A stretch of DNA of 64,000 nucleotides from Sphingomonas sp. BK580 (GTDB lineage: Bacteria > Pseudomonadota > Alphaproteobacteria > Sphingomonadales > Sphingomonadaceae), in contig NZ_JACIAY010000015.1 of assembly GCF_014194975.1 (NCBI RefSeq), forward strand, positions 62,001-126,000, given 5' to 3'. Under the pieces are notes generated by a model, which saw only the letters and a program-made list of their open reading frames with translations, made no database searches and had not been told where the DNA came from. Shown one piece after another: positions 16,662 to 25,324 of this stretch. Each line of letters begins with the position of its first letter. Position 1 is the stretch's first letter. A program made the position numbers and the translations under genes.

Positions 16662-17162
16662 TCAGCCTCTCGGCGCGGGCTCGTTGAGGAGCGGGATCAG
16701 CTCGCGGTTGAGGTCGTCGAGGTCCAGCGCCGCCGCCTTGGCGTAGCGGACCACGCCGGCGCGATCGATGATGTAGTTGGTGGGCACGGCCGGCATCTCC
16801 GCGCTGATGCCCCTGATGCTGCGCACCGCGGGGATCGCCATGGCGGCGAACACCGGCTTGAGCTGCCGGAGCGGCGCCGACCCGTCGGTCGCCACCGCGT
16901 AGACGCTCAACCCGTGCTGCCGCGCGCGGCGGTAATAGCCGTCGAGGAGCGGCAGTTCGGCGCGGCACGGCACGCACCAGGTCGCCCAGAAGTTGAGCAG
17001 CACCACTTCGCCGCGGTGCTCGGCGAGCGTGGTCCTGCTGCCGTCGACCAGCGTCAGCTCGATCGGCGGGGCCGGTTGACCGACCTTGAGCTCGCGCGCC
17101 CCCGCGGACGATGCGAGCAGCGCGCTCGCGAGCGCGGACAGCGTGAAGTATCGCATCGTCAT
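16662..17162 (-). CDS. TlpA-like periplasmic thioredoxin
   Basis: A 166-residue thiol-disulfide oxidoreductase. After a signal peptide (MRYFTLSALASALLASSAGA) comes a thioredoxin fold with the redox motif WATWCVPCRAELP near residue 66 and the cis-Pro motif AVPTNYIID near 130. TlpA/ResA-type enzymes reduce cysteines of exported proteins, often apo-cytochromes c. The ATG at 17162 is favoured by the ggggggaa purine run 5-6 bases upstream; the ATG two codons later is a possible alternative. The short gap to the lipoprotein gene suggests one transcript. Confidence 0.92.
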   Translation of the reverse strand: MTMRYFTLSALASALLASSAGARELKVGQPAPPIELTLVDGSRTTLAEHRGEVVLLNFWATWCVPCRAELPLLDGYYRRARQHGLSVYAVATDGSAPLRQLKPVFAAMAIPAVRSIRGISAEMPAVPTNYIIDRAGVVRYAKAAALDLDDLNRELIPLLNEPAPRG

Positions 17163-17371
17163 ACCAGTTCCCCCCGAGCGGAGAAGACGCGGGGCGGGGG
17201 TCGCGGTCAAGCCGGAACTGGCCCATGATGACGCGGTCTTCGTCGCGGGCCGTGCCAGTTGACCTGCCGCCGCCCCGCCGCTACCCGCGCCACCGACATC
17301 GCTGAACCACTCGCGTGCCGAGTCCTGTCGAAGGGCGCGCGGGTTCGCCCGGCAGGCGGAGACCTGTATCC

Positions 17372-18661
17372 ATGGCCAACGTAGCAGTCATCGGCGCGCA
17401 ATGGGGCGACGAGGGCAAGGGCAAGATCGTCGACTGGCTCGCCGAACGCGCCGACGTCGTCGTCCGCTTCCAGGGCGGTCACAACGCCGGTCACACGCTG
17501 GTGGTCGGTGAGTCGGTCTACAAGCTCTCGCTGCTGCCCTCGGGGATCGTGCGCGGCACGCCGTCGGTGATCGGCAACGGCGTGGTGCTCGATCCCTGGG
17601 CGCTCAAGGCCGAGATCGAGCGGCTGGCGGGGCAGGGCGTCGTCGCGACGCCCGAGACGCTTCGGATCGCGGACAATTGCGCGCTGATCCTGCCGTTCCA
17701 CCGCGACCTCGACGCACTGCGCGAGGACGCCAGCGGCGCGGGCAAGATCGGCACGACGCGGCGCGGCATCGGGCCCGCCTATGAGGACAAGGTCGGCCGC
17801 CGCGCGCTGCGGGTCTGCGACCTGGCGCATCTCGACGACCTCGGGCCGCAGCTCGACCGCCTCACCGCGCACCATGACGCGCTGCGCGCCGGCTTCGGCG
17901 AGGCGCCGATCGACCGCGACGCGCTGGTCGCCGAGCTGCGCGCGATCGCCGACTTCGTGCTGCCCTTCGCCAAGCCGGTGTGGCGCGACCTCAACGCCGC
18001 GAAGGAGGCGGGCAAGCGTATCCTGTTCGAGGGCGCGCAGGGCGTGCTGCTCGACATCGACCACGGTACCTACCCGTTCGTCACCTCGTCGAACACGATC
18101 GCGGGCACCGCGGCGGGCGGGTCGGGACTGGGGCCGGCGGCAGTCGGCTTCGTGCTGGGGATCGCCAAGGCCTACACGACGCGGGTCGGCTCGGGGCCGT
18201 TCCCGACCGAGCTGGACGACGCGACCGGCGAGCGGCTCGGCACGCGCGGGCATGAGTTCGGCACCGTGACGGGCCGCAAGCGCCGTTGTGGCTGGTTCGA
18301 CGCGGTGCTGGTGCGCCAGTCAGCCGCCGTCGGCGGCATCACCGGCATCGCGCTCACCAAGATCGACGTGCTCGACGGCCTCGACGAGGTGAAGATCTGC
18401 ACCGGCTACGAGCTGCGCGGCGAGAGGATCGACTATTTTCCGGCGCATGCCGCCGACCAGGCGATGGTGGAGCCGATCTACGAGACGATCAAGGGCTGGC
18501 AGGAGTCCACGGCGGGGGCGCGGAGCTGGGCCGATCTGCCGGCGCAGGCGATCAAATACATCCGGCGAATCGAGGAGCTGATCCGCTGCCCCGTGGCCCT
18601 GGTCTCGACCAGTCCGGAGCGCGCCGACACGATCCTGGTGCGCGACCCGTTCGCGGACTGA
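17372..18661 (+). CDS. purA: Adenylosuccinate synthetase
   Basis: A 429-residue GTP-dependent ligase for the first committed step from IMP to AMP. Motifs: N-terminal VAVIGAQWGDEGKGKIVDWL, VRFQGGHNAGHTL, GTTRRGIGPAYEDKVGR, LFEGAQGVLLDIDHGTYPF and the guanine/IMP-binding RKRRCGWFDAV. Full length and intact. The ATG at 17372 gives the classical MANVAVIGAQWG start; upstream in-frame codons are not conserved. It is divergent from the TlpA-like gene and ends at a strong hairpin. Confidence 0.98.
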   Translation: MANVAVIGAQWGDEGKGKIVDWLAERADVVVRFQGGHNAGHTLVVGESVYKLSLLPSGIVRGTPSVIGNGVVLDPWALKAEIERLAGQGVVATPETLRIADNCALILPFHRDLDALREDASGAGKIGTTRRGIGPAYEDKVGRRALRVCDLAHLDDLGPQLDRLTAHHDALRAGFGEAPIDRDALVAELRAIADFVLPFAKPVWRDLNAAKEAGKRILFEGAQGVLLDIDHGTYPFVTSSNTIAGTAAGGSGLGPAAVGFVLGIAKAYTTRVGSGPFPTELDDATGERLGTRGHEFGTVTGRKRRCGWFDAVLVRQSAAVGGITGIALTKIDVLDGLDEVKICTGYELRGERIDYFPAHAADQAMVEPIYETIKGWQESTAGARSWADLPAQAIKYIRRIEELIRCPVALVSTSPERADTILVRDPFAD

Positions 18662-18667
18662 TCGCGA

Positions 18668-18697
18668 CGCGACCCCCGCATCGGCGCGGGGGTCGCG
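18668..18697. terminator. Bidirectional hairpin between purA and the convergent secreted-protein gene
   Basis: A perfect 12-bp stem (cgcgacccccgc at 18668-18679 with gcgggggtcgcg at 18686-18697) and a 6-base loop begin 7 bases after the purA stop and end 10 bases before the stop of the opposing gene. There is no T-run, so it is either a Rho-assisted stop or a 3'-end protecting structure serving both genes. Confidence 0.65.
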
Positions 18698-18707
18698 AGC
18701 GGCGAGG

Positions 18708-19118
18708 TTATTGCGGCGACTGCGGCGTCGTCGACATCGGGTCGGTGCCGGTCGTGCGCGGGTTGTTCTGCGACGTCGGGTTGACGGTCGGATCCGGGTT
18801 CATCGTCTGGGTCGACGGGTCCGGCGTCGTGCTGGTGCTCGGCTGGTTCATGGTCGAGCGGTTGCGCGACGAGCGGCGCGACTCGCGCGTGGAGCGCGGC
18901 GAGGTCGTCGACATCGTGTCGGACTGGGTGCTCTGCGTGCTGGTACCCGTGGAGCCGGGCTGCTGCATCGTGCCCATCGTGCCCTGACCGGTGCCCGACT
19001 GGCCCATGCCGGTGCCCATGCCGCCGCCGGTGCCGCCGCCCGTGCCGCCGGTGGTCTGTGCCGAGGCGACGGCGGGCAGGGCGAGTGCGGCCGCGGCCGC
19101 GATCACGAGAATGCGCAT
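18708..19118 (-). CDS. Secreted low-complexity Gly/Ser/Thr/Met-rich protein
   Basis: A 136-residue protein with a clear signal peptide (ILVIAAAAALALPAVASAQ) and a mature region that is almost all low complexity. First come Gly/Thr/Met blocks (TGGGTGGGMGTGMGQSGTG), then Ser/Thr/Gln, a short Arg-rich patch (STRESRRSSRNRS) and a Pro/Asn/Thr tail. No domain is recognised; disordered periplasmic or surface protein is the likely nature. The ATG at 19118 follows aaggagagg, a strong ribosome site, which supports it as a real gene. A longer in-frame start at 19148 would spoil the signal peptide. Confidence 0.75.
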   Translation of the reverse strand: MRILVIAAAAALALPAVASAQTTGGTGGGTGGGMGTGMGQSGTGQGTMGTMQQPGSTGTSTQSTQSDTMSTTSPRSTRESRRSSRNRSTMNQPSTSTTPDPSTQTMNPDPTVNPTSQNNPRTTGTDPMSTTPQSPQ

Positions 19119-19199
19119 GAGAACCTCTCCTTCAGTGTTCGCTCCCAACGAGCCGCATGAAGCAGGTGTTCCGGGCGCACCGACCCTTAATTAACTAAC

Positions 19200-20267
19200 T
19201 TAGCCACATTGCGCGCGGTGAAGCAAGGCCTGGTCGGCGAGCACCAGCGCCACCATCGCCTCCACCACGGGGACGCCGCGGATGCCGACGCAGGGATCGT
19301 GGCGGCCCTTGGTCGCGATCTCGGTCGCGCTACCCTCGCGCGTGACGGTCGGGACCGGCGTGAGGATCGAGCTGGTCGGCTTGAAGGCCACACGGACCCG
19401 GATGGGCTGGCCGGTGGCGATCCCGCCCGCGATCCCGCCGGCGTGGTTGGCGAGGAAGGCGGGGCCGTCCGCGCCGGGACGCATCGCGTCGGCGTTCTGC
19501 TCGCCCGAGAGCGCCGCGGCGGCGAAGCCGTCGCCGATCTCGACGCCCTTCACCGCGTTGATCGACATGCACGCCGCGGCCAGCTCGCTGTCGAGCTTGG
19601 CGTAGAGCGGTGCGCCCCAGCCCGCGGGAACGCCGGTCGCCTCGCACACCACCACCGCGCCGAGCGACGAGCCGGCCTTGCGCGCGGCGTCGACCTTCTC
19701 CTCCCAGCGCGCCGCGGCGGTGGGGTCGGGGCAGAAGAAGGGGTTGGCGTCGATCGCGGCGTCGTCGAAGGTGGCTGGATCGACGGCGTCGCCGCCGATC
19801 GCCTCGACCCAGGCGCGGACGCGCACCTGCGGCACCACCAGCCGCGCCACCGCGCCGGCGGCGACGCGCGCGGCGGTCTCGCGCGCCGAGGAGCGGCCGC
19901 CGCCGCGATAGTCGCGGAAGCCGTATTTGGCGTCATAGGCGTAATCGGCGTGGCCGGGCCGATAGGCGAGCGCGACCTCCGAGTAATCCTTCGAGCGCTG
20001 GTCGACGTTCTCGATCATCAGGCTGATCGGCGTGCCGGTGGTGCGTCCCTCGAACACGCCCGAGAGGATGCGGACCTGGTCGGGCTCGCGCCGCTGCGTC
20101 GTGAAGCGCGACTGGCCGGGGCGGCGCCGGTCGAGCCACGGCTGGATGTCGGCCTCGCTCAGCGCGATCCCGGGCGGGCAGCCGTCGACCACCGCGCCCA
20201 GCGCCGGCCCATGGCTCTCGCCCCAGGTGGTGAAGCGGAACACGCGGCCGAAGGTGTTGTAGCTCAT
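19200..20267 (-). CDS. aroC: Chorismate synthase
   Basis: A 355-residue FMN-dependent enzyme that forms chorismate from EPSP, last step of the shikimate pathway. Signatures: MSYNTFGRVFRFTTWGESHG, IQPWLDRRRPGQSRFTTQRREPD, TGTPISLMIENVDQRSKDY and the flavin-site RGGGRSSARETAARVAAG. A late HDPCVGIRGVPVVEAM motif is also intact. Length is standard. A 14-bp inverted repeat lies 20 bases upstream of the ATG, and the upstream gap of 287 bases separates it from the fabI cluster. Confidence 0.98.
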   Translation of the reverse strand: MSYNTFGRVFRFTTWGESHGPALGAVVDGCPPGIALSEADIQPWLDRRRPGQSRFTTQRREPDQVRILSGVFEGRTTGTPISLMIENVDQRSKDYSEVALAYRPGHADYAYDAKYGFRDYRGGGRSSARETAARVAAGAVARLVVPQVRVRAWVEAIGGDAVDPATFDDAAIDANPFFCPDPTAAARWEEKVDAARKAGSSLGAVVVCEATGVPAGWGAPLYAKLDSELAAACMSINAVKGVEIGDGFAAAALSGEQNADAMRPGADGPAFLANHAGGIAGGIATGQPIRVRVAFKPTSSILTPVPTVTREGSATEIATKGRHDPCVGIRGVPVVEAMVALVLADQALLHRAQCG

Positions 20268-20286
20268 GCGCGAGGGTCCGAAAGTT

Positions 20287-20327
20287 GCGAATGTTGAGTC
20301 GCTGGCGCGTCGGGACTCAACGTTCGC
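20287..20327. promoter_or_regulatory. 14-bp inverted repeat just upstream of aroC
   Basis: Arms gcgaatgttgagtc (20287-20300) and gactcaacgttcgc (20314-20327) match at 13 of 14 positions around a 13-base centre. The repeat sits 20 bases before the aroC ATG, a position suited to an operator or to an RNA hairpin in the leader. The rest of the 20328-20554 gap shows no coding signal. Confidence 0.5.
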
Positions 20328-20554
20328 GGGCAGCCAGCGTGGGACATGGCGCGCGCTGTGCCAGAAGCACGCGGGTTAGGACAGGGGGGCGGGGGCGGTG
20401 CGTCGCCCATCGCCGCTGTCACGTCCAGCCCGGCGGACGTCGGGGGCCAGTTGGGGGACGTCGGTGAGCCTCATGCCAGCCTTCCCACCTCGACCCCGGC
20501 GTCCGCCGAGGTGGCGACAACAGAAGGTGAGCGCGCTCCGACCCCGAACGCCGC

Positions 20555-21100
20555 TCACCCTCCGCCGAGCACCGCGAAGGCGTCGGCGTGGCGCGCGTCG
20601 CCCCGGACGCCGCACGGCATCAGCCCGCCCTGCAGCGGCAGCGCCAGCAGGTGCTCGCCCGCGTAGGGCGAGACGAAATTGGCAGCATAATCCTCGTGAA
20701 AGCCGAAGCGCCGATAGTAAGCGGGGTCGCCCAGCACGAAGCACAGCACCACGCGCTCGGCCTCGAGCCGCTCGAGCCCGGCCTGCACCAGCGCCTCGCC
20801 GACGCCGCGGCGGCGATAGGCCGGCGCCACCGCGAGCGGTGCGAGCGCTACCGCGGGCACGGCGCGACCGTTCACCGTCACCGCCATGCGGCTGAACGCC
20901 ACCGCGCCGACGATCGCGCCGGTGGCGCCGTCGACCGCCGCCATCATCAGCACCATCGCGCCGTCTACGCACAGCCGTCGCACCAGATCGGCCTCGTCGG
21001 CGCGCGCGAAACAGGTGCGTAGCAGCGAGTCGATCCCCGCCACGTCCTCGCCGCGCGCGGGGCGGACGATCAGCTCGGCCGGGGCGCCCGCGTCAGGCAA
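20555..21100 (-). CDS. GNAT family N-acetyltransferase, YhbS-like
   Basis: A 181-residue acetyltransferase. The acetyl-CoA loop appears as APAYRRRGVGEALVQAGLER (about 91-111). The following VLCFVLGDPAYYRRFGFHEDY is typical of the YhbS group (COG3153), whose substrates are mostly unknown. Its start overlaps the 3' end of fabI by eight bases, so it is translated from the same message. It lies between fabI and aroC, which are close neighbours in related genomes, so this may be a later insertion. Confidence 0.88.
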   Translation of the reverse strand: MPDAGAPAELIVRPARGEDVAGIDSLLRTCFARADEADLVRRLCVDGAMVLMMAAVDGATGAIVGAVAFSRMAVTVNGRAVPAVALAPLAVAPAYRRRGVGEALVQAGLERLEAERVVLCFVLGDPAYYRRFGFHEDYAANFVSPYAGEHLLALPLQGGLMPCGVRGDARHADAFAVLGGG

Positions 21101-21920
21101 GCGCGATGTCCGGCGCGTCCTCCGCCTTCATGCCGATGACGTTGTAGCCGGCGTCGACATGGTGGATCTCGCCGGTGACGCCGCTGGCGAGTGAGCTGAG
21201 CAGGTACAGGCCCGCGCCGCCCACCTCGTCGATCGAGACGGTGCGGCGCAGCGGCGCGTTGAGCTCGTTCCACTTGAGAATGTAGTTGAAGTCGCCGATG
21301 CCGCGCGCGGCCAGCGTCTGGATCGGTCCCGCCGAGATCGCGTTGATGCGGATGTTCTCGGGTCCGAGATCGACCGCGAGATATTTGACGCTCGTCTCCA
21401 GCGCGGCCTTGGCGACGCCCATCACGTTGTAGTGCGGGATCACCTTCTCGGCGCCGTAGTAGGTGAGCGTCAGGATCGCGCCGCCGTTGGGCATCATCCT
21501 GCGCGCACGCTGCGCCACCGCGACCAGCGAATAGGCCGAGACGTTCATCGTCATCAGGAAATTGTCGAGCGTGGTGTCGTAATAGCGACCGCGCAGCTGC
21601 GACTTGTCCGAGAATCCGATGGCGTGGACGACGAAGTCGATCGTCGGCCATTCCTGCGCCAGCGCGACGAAGGTGTCGTCCAGCGCGGCCATGTCGGAGA
21701 CGTCGCAGTCGAACAGCCGCGCCACGCCGAGCTGCTCGGCGAGGGGGCGCACGCGCTTCTCCATCGCCGCGCCCTGGTAGGAGAAGGCCAGCTCGGCGCC
21801 GGCCTCGCTGAGCTGCTTGGCGATCCCCCAGGCCAGCGACTTGTCGTTGGCGAGCCCCATGATCAGCCCGCGCTTGCCCCCCATCAGTCCGTTCACGAAG
21901 CCACCATCATTGTTCATCAT
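21093..21920 (-). CDS. fabI: Enoyl-[acyl-carrier-protein] reductase (NADH)
   Basis: A 275-residue SDR-type enzyme that reduces enoyl-ACP in the last step of each fatty acid elongation cycle; it is the triclosan target. NAD-binding RGLIMGLANDKSLAWGIAK and DCDVSDMAALD, the catalytic Y-x6-K in YNVMGVAK, and KTLAARGIGDF-type C-terminal TLAARGIGDFNYILKW are present. Starts with two ATG codons; the short N-terminal MMNNDGGFVNGLMGG leader could be trimmed by using a later ATG. It overlaps the end of yihY by 14 bases and the GNAT start by eight. Confidence 0.97.
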   Translation of the reverse strand: MMNNDGGFVNGLMGGKRGLIMGLANDKSLAWGIAKQLSEAGAELAFSYQGAAMEKRVRPLAEQLGVARLFDCDVSDMAALDDTFVALAQEWPTIDFVVHAIGFSDKSQLRGRYYDTTLDNFLMTMNVSAYSLVAVAQRARRMMPNGGAILTLTYYGAEKVIPHYNVMGVAKAALETSVKYLAVDLGPENIRINAISAGPIQTLAARGIGDFNYILKWNELNAPLRRTVSIDEVGGAGLYLLSSLASGVTGEIHHVDAGYNVIGMKAEDAPDIALA

Positions 21921-22869
21921 TATCGTCGGCCCCCTCTACAACCGCTGCGGGCGGCTCCGCCAGTGCCGCGTTCAGGTGAGCGCCGAACACCAGGCCAAGG
22001 CCGATCAGATAGAAGAACAGCAGCATCACCACCACCCCGGCGAGGCTGCCATAGGTGAGATCATAGCCGCCGAGCTGCGACAGCACCCACGGCAGGCCGG
22101 CGGTCATGCTGACCCACCACAATGTCGTGAACAGCGCGCCGGGCCATTTCTTGCTCTCACTGCGGCGGTAGCGGCCGGGGGTGACCGAGTAGAACAGCAT
22201 GTAGAGTGCGCCGAACATCACCGCCGCGGGCACCAGTCGCGCGAGGTTGAGCCACTCGGCGACGTGCTGCGCGACCGGGAGCAACCGATAGATGAACTGC
22301 TCGGCCGCGATCAGCAGACCCTGCACGAGGAACGAGAAGAGCGCGATCACGATCGAGCCGACGATCGCGACACTGAGCCCGAGCCGCGCGCGCCACAGCG
22401 ACTGCGACGAGCGCGTGCCATAGGCGCGACGGAAGATGTCGCGGATCGTCTCGGCGAAGCTGCCGACCGTCCATAGCCCGATCAGCGCGCCGAACCACAG
22501 CAGCGAGCCGGTACGCGCCTGGAGCACGTTGCGGATCGGCTCGCGCAGGATCGTCGCGACATCGCGCGGCAGCACCGACAGGAAGCTGGCGACGCCGCGC
22601 TGCACCTCGTCGGTCTGGCCGAAGAGCGAGGCGACCGCGGCGGCGACGATGAAGAACGGGAACACCGTCATCAATGCGAGATAGGCGAGGTTGCCGGCGT
22701 GGATGAACCCGTCGGTATAGACGCCGACCGCGGCGCGCTTCAGCACTTCCCAACTGTAGCTGCCAGGCCGGACATGTGCGAGCTGGCGGTCGAGGCGACG
22801 CCGCGCGCCGCCGTGATGGCGCGCGCGATCCTCAGGCGTGAGCGTGGGAGGAGCGTCCGTCACCCACAT
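21907..22869 (-). CDS. YihY/BrkB family inner-membrane protein
   Basis: A 320-residue integral membrane protein with about six helices, preceded by a charged N-terminus of about 35 residues. It shows the family core GNLAYLALMTVFPFFIVAAA, IGLWTVGSFAETIRDIFRRA and AGLPWVLSQLGGYDLTYGSL. Formerly thought to be RNase BN; the real function is unknown. The ATG overlaps the dnaJ stop by one base (TGATG-type), and its own end overlaps fabI, giving a tight dnaJ-yihY-fabI-GNAT operon. Confidence 0.92.
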   Translation of the reverse strand: MWVTDAPPTLTPEDRARHHGGARRRLDRQLAHVRPGSYSWEVLKRAAVGVYTDGFIHAGNLAYLALMTVFPFFIVAAAVASLFGQTDEVQRGVASFLSVLPRDVATILREPIRNVLQARTGSLLWFGALIGLWTVGSFAETIRDIFRRAYGTRSSQSLWRARLGLSVAIVGSIVIALFSFLVQGLLIAAEQFIYRLLPVAQHVAEWLNLARLVPAAVMFGALYMLFYSVTPGRYRRSESKKWPGALFTTLWWVSMTAGLPWVLSQLGGYDLTYGSLAGVVVMLLFFYLIGLGLVFGAHLNAALAEPPAAVVEGADDNDEQ

Positions 22870-23807
22870 CAGACTCCCATGTTCGCGCGCGGGTTCCCGC
22901 CACCCGGCCAGCCTGCCACGAAGGACTTCAGCGCGGCGTCGTCGGCGGGGACGTCGATGACCAGCCGCACCAGCTGGTCGCCGCGGCCGCCGGCCTTGCG
23001 GTGGAAGCCCTTGCCTTTCAGTCGCAGCGTCTTGCCCGAGGTGGAGCCGGGCGGCACGGTGAGCATCACGGGCTTGTCGACGGTCGGCACCTTGACCGCG
23101 CCGCCCTCCACCGCCTCCTTGAGCGAGACGGGCAGGTCGAGCCGGACGTCGTCGCCCTCGCGCGTGAAGAAGCGGTGCGGCTGGATCTCGATCGTGACGA
23201 TCGCGTCGCCGGGGCCGCCGGCACCGGGATCGCCCTTGCCGGAGAGACGCATCTGGGTGCCGGTGTCGACCCCGGCGGGCAGCTTGAGGTCGATCGTGCT
23301 GCCGTCGGCCAGGGTCACGCGCTGCGGCGCGAGCGCGGCGGCGTCGGCGAAGGGCACCTGGAGGCGATAGGCGACGTTGCCGCCCTTCGGCGGCGGCCCG
23401 GCGCTGCGCCGGCCGAAGCCGCTGGCGAAGCCGCCGCCACCGCCGCCACGCCCGCCGAACAGCCCCTCGAAGATATCGGACATGTCGGGCGCGTCGCCGC
23501 CGCCCATGTCGAACTGCTGCGAGCGGAAACCGCCCGCGCCGCCCGGCCGCGCGCCGCCGGCGCCGTAGCCGAACGGTGCGGCGGGATTGCCGTCGCCGTC
23601 GATCTCGCCGCGGTCATAACGCGCGCGCTTGTCCTTGTCGGTGAGCAGGTCATAGGCCGAGGTCACCTGGCCGAACCGCTCCGCCGCCTTGGGATTGCCC
23701 TGGTTGCGGTCGGGATGCAGCTCCTTGGCGAGCTTGCGATAGGCTTTCTTGATATCCGCCTCGCTGGCGCCGCGCGCCACGCCCAGCGTCGCATATGGAT
23801 CGGCCAT
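22869..23807 (-). CDS. DnaJ-class co-chaperone, CbpA-like (no zinc finger)
   Basis: A 312-residue J-domain protein. The J domain (1-70) holds the HPD motif in ELHPDRNQGNPKAAER, followed by a Gly/Phe-rich region (about 75-135) with a GGRGGGGGG stretch. Two C-terminal substrate-binding beta domains follow (LPAGVDTGTQMRLSGKGDPG, then VPPGSTSGKTLRLKGKGF). The CxxCxGxG zinc fingers of DnaJ are missing, so it belongs to the CbpA/DjlA-type class B. It stimulates DnaK. It is the first gene of the operon ending with fabI/GNAT, divergent from argD. Confidence 0.94.
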   Translation of the reverse strand: MADPYATLGVARGASEADIKKAYRKLAKELHPDRNQGNPKAAERFGQVTSAYDLLTDKDKRARYDRGEIDGDGNPAAPFGYGAGGARPGGAGGFRSQQFDMGGGDAPDMSDIFEGLFGGRGGGGGGFASGFGRRSAGPPPKGGNVAYRLQVPFADAAALAPQRVTLADGSTIDLKLPAGVDTGTQMRLSGKGDPGAGGPGDAIVTIEIQPHRFFTREGDDVRLDLPVSLKEAVEGGAVKVPTVDKPVMLTVPPGSTSGKTLRLKGKGFHRKAGGRGDQLVRLVIDVPADDAALKSFVAGWPGGGNPRANMGV

Positions 23808-23984
23808 GGATTCCCCGAATGGTGTGTTACTTCCCTATGTGGGATAGTCGCGGCACGAGCGCAATCGCCGTCGCGGCGCAAGCGCCCTCGCGCGCGGTGT
23901 TGACCCGCCGCGGCGGGCCACCGTAGAAGACGGGCCGGGGCGGTCCGGTCGGGCCGCCCTTGTTCTTTCCGAGGAGAAGGCCCC

Positions 23985-25178
23985 GTGTCGTCCACCCCAG
24001 CGCTGATGCCCGTCTACCCGCGGTGCGGCGTGCGCCCGGTGCGAGGCGAGGGCGTCTATCTCTACGGCGAGGACGGTGAGCAGTATCTCGACTTCGCCAG
24101 CGGCATCGCGGTGAACGCGCTCGGCCACGGCCATCCGAAGCTGGTCAAGGCGATCGCGGACCAGGCCGCGACGCTGATGCACACCAGCAACCTCTACGGC
24201 AGCCCGCAGGGCGAGCATCTCGCGCAGCGGCTGGTCGACCACACCTTCGCCGACACGGTGTTCTTCACCAACTCGGGCGCCGAGGCGGTGGAGTGCGCGA
24301 TCAAGACCGCGCGGCGCTATCATTATGCCAACGGCAACCCGCAGCGGCACGACCTGATCACCTTCGACACCGCCTTTCACGGCCGCACGCTCGGCGCGAT
24401 CTCGGCGACCAACCAGGCCAAGATGCGCGACGGCTTCGAGCCGCTGCTGCCCGGCTTCAAGTACGCGACGTTCAACGATCTGGCGGGCGCGCTCGCGCTG
24501 GTCGACGACCATACCGCCGGTTTCCTGGTCGAGCCGATCCAGGGCGAGGGCGGCATCCGCCCGGCGTCCGAGGAGTTCCTCCGCGGCCTGCGCGCGGCCT
24601 GCGACGAGCACGGGCTGCTGCTGGTGCTCGACGAGGTGCAGGCGGGCTATGGCCGCACCGGCAAGTTCTTCGCGCACGAGCTGTACGGCATCACGCCCGA
24701 CATCATGGCGGTGGCGAAGGGGATCGGCGGCGGCTTCCCGCTCGGCGCCTGTCTTGCCACCGCCGAGGCGGCCAAGGGCATGGTGTTCGGCACGCACGGC
24801 TCGACCTATGGCGGCAACCCGCTGGCGATGGCGGCGGGCGAGGCGGTGCTCGACGTGATCCTGGAGGAGGGCTTCCTCGACCAGGTGGCGCGGATGGGCG
24901 AGCGGCTGCGCGCCTCGCTCGAGCAGCTCATCCCCAACCACGATCACTTGTTCGATCACGTCCGCGGCCACGGGCTGATGCTGGGCATCAAGCTGAAGAG
25001 CGACAGCCGCCGCTTCGTCGCGCACTGCCGCGACCATCACGGGCTGCTGCTGGTGGCGGCGGGCGAGAACGTCGTCCGCGTGCTGCCGCCGCTGGTGATA
25101 GATGAGAGCCATATCGCCGAGTGCGTCGAGAAGCTGAGCGAGGCCGCGCGGGTCTACGTGCCGGTGGCCGACGAGTGA
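23985..25178 (+). CDS. argD: Acetylornithine/succinyldiaminopimelate aminotransferase
   Basis: A 397-residue class III PLP aminotransferase of arginine (and possibly lysine) synthesis. PLP-phosphate motif FTNSGAEAVECAIKTARRYH, FHGRTLGAISATNQ, LDEVQAGYGRTGKFFAHE, catalytic Lys in MAVAKGIGGGFPLGACL and GTHGSTYGGNPLAMAAGEAV are present. The GTG start at 23985 is supported by gaggagaagg immediately upstream. argF follows after a 146-base gap filled with palindromic repeats; this argD-argF-hslO order is common in alphaproteobacteria. Confidence 0.96.
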   Translation: MSSTPALMPVYPRCGVRPVRGEGVYLYGEDGEQYLDFASGIAVNALGHGHPKLVKAIADQAATLMHTSNLYGSPQGEHLAQRLVDHTFADTVFFTNSGAEAVECAIKTARRYHYANGNPQRHDLITFDTAFHGRTLGAISATNQAKMRDGFEPLLPGFKYATFNDLAGALALVDDHTAGFLVEPIQGEGGIRPASEEFLRGLRAACDEHGLLLVLDEVQAGYGRTGKFFAHELYGITPDIMAVAKGIGGGFPLGACLATAEAAKGMVFGTHGSTYGGNPLAMAAGEAVLDVILEEGFLDQVARMGERLRASLEQLIPNHDHLFDHVRGHGLMLGIKLKSDSRRFVAHCRDHHGLLLVAAGENVVRVLPPLVIDESHIAECVEKLSEAARVYVPVADE

Positions 25179-25182
25179 TGTA

Positions 25183-25317
25183 AGCTCCTCCCCGCTCGCG
25201 GGGAGGGGAACCGCCACGCGCCAGCGTGGTGGTGGAGGGGGATCTCCGCATACGGTAGCGCTGGTGGAGAGCCCCCTCCACCAGCCTGCGGCTGGTCCCC
25301 TTCCCCATTCTGGAGAG
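25183..25317. repeat. Mosaic of REP-like palindromes between argD and argF
   Basis: The argD-argF spacer holds a hairpin ctccccgc/gcggggag (about 25188-25205) and a second hairpin around ccgccacgc/gcgtggtgg. A longer outer pair follows, tggtggaggggg (near 25229-25240) against ccccctccacca (near 25272-25283). The two halves are opposite copies of one element, like a bacterial interspersed mosaic element. It probably forms a strong RNA structure within the argDF message. Confidence 0.7.
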
Positions 25318-25324
25318 GATCGAA

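Noticed and set aside
20346..20554. Small plus-strand frame in the aroC/GNAT gap.
   Set aside because: Its sequence is Ala/Pro/Ser-rich with no ribosome site and runs antisense into the GNAT gene.
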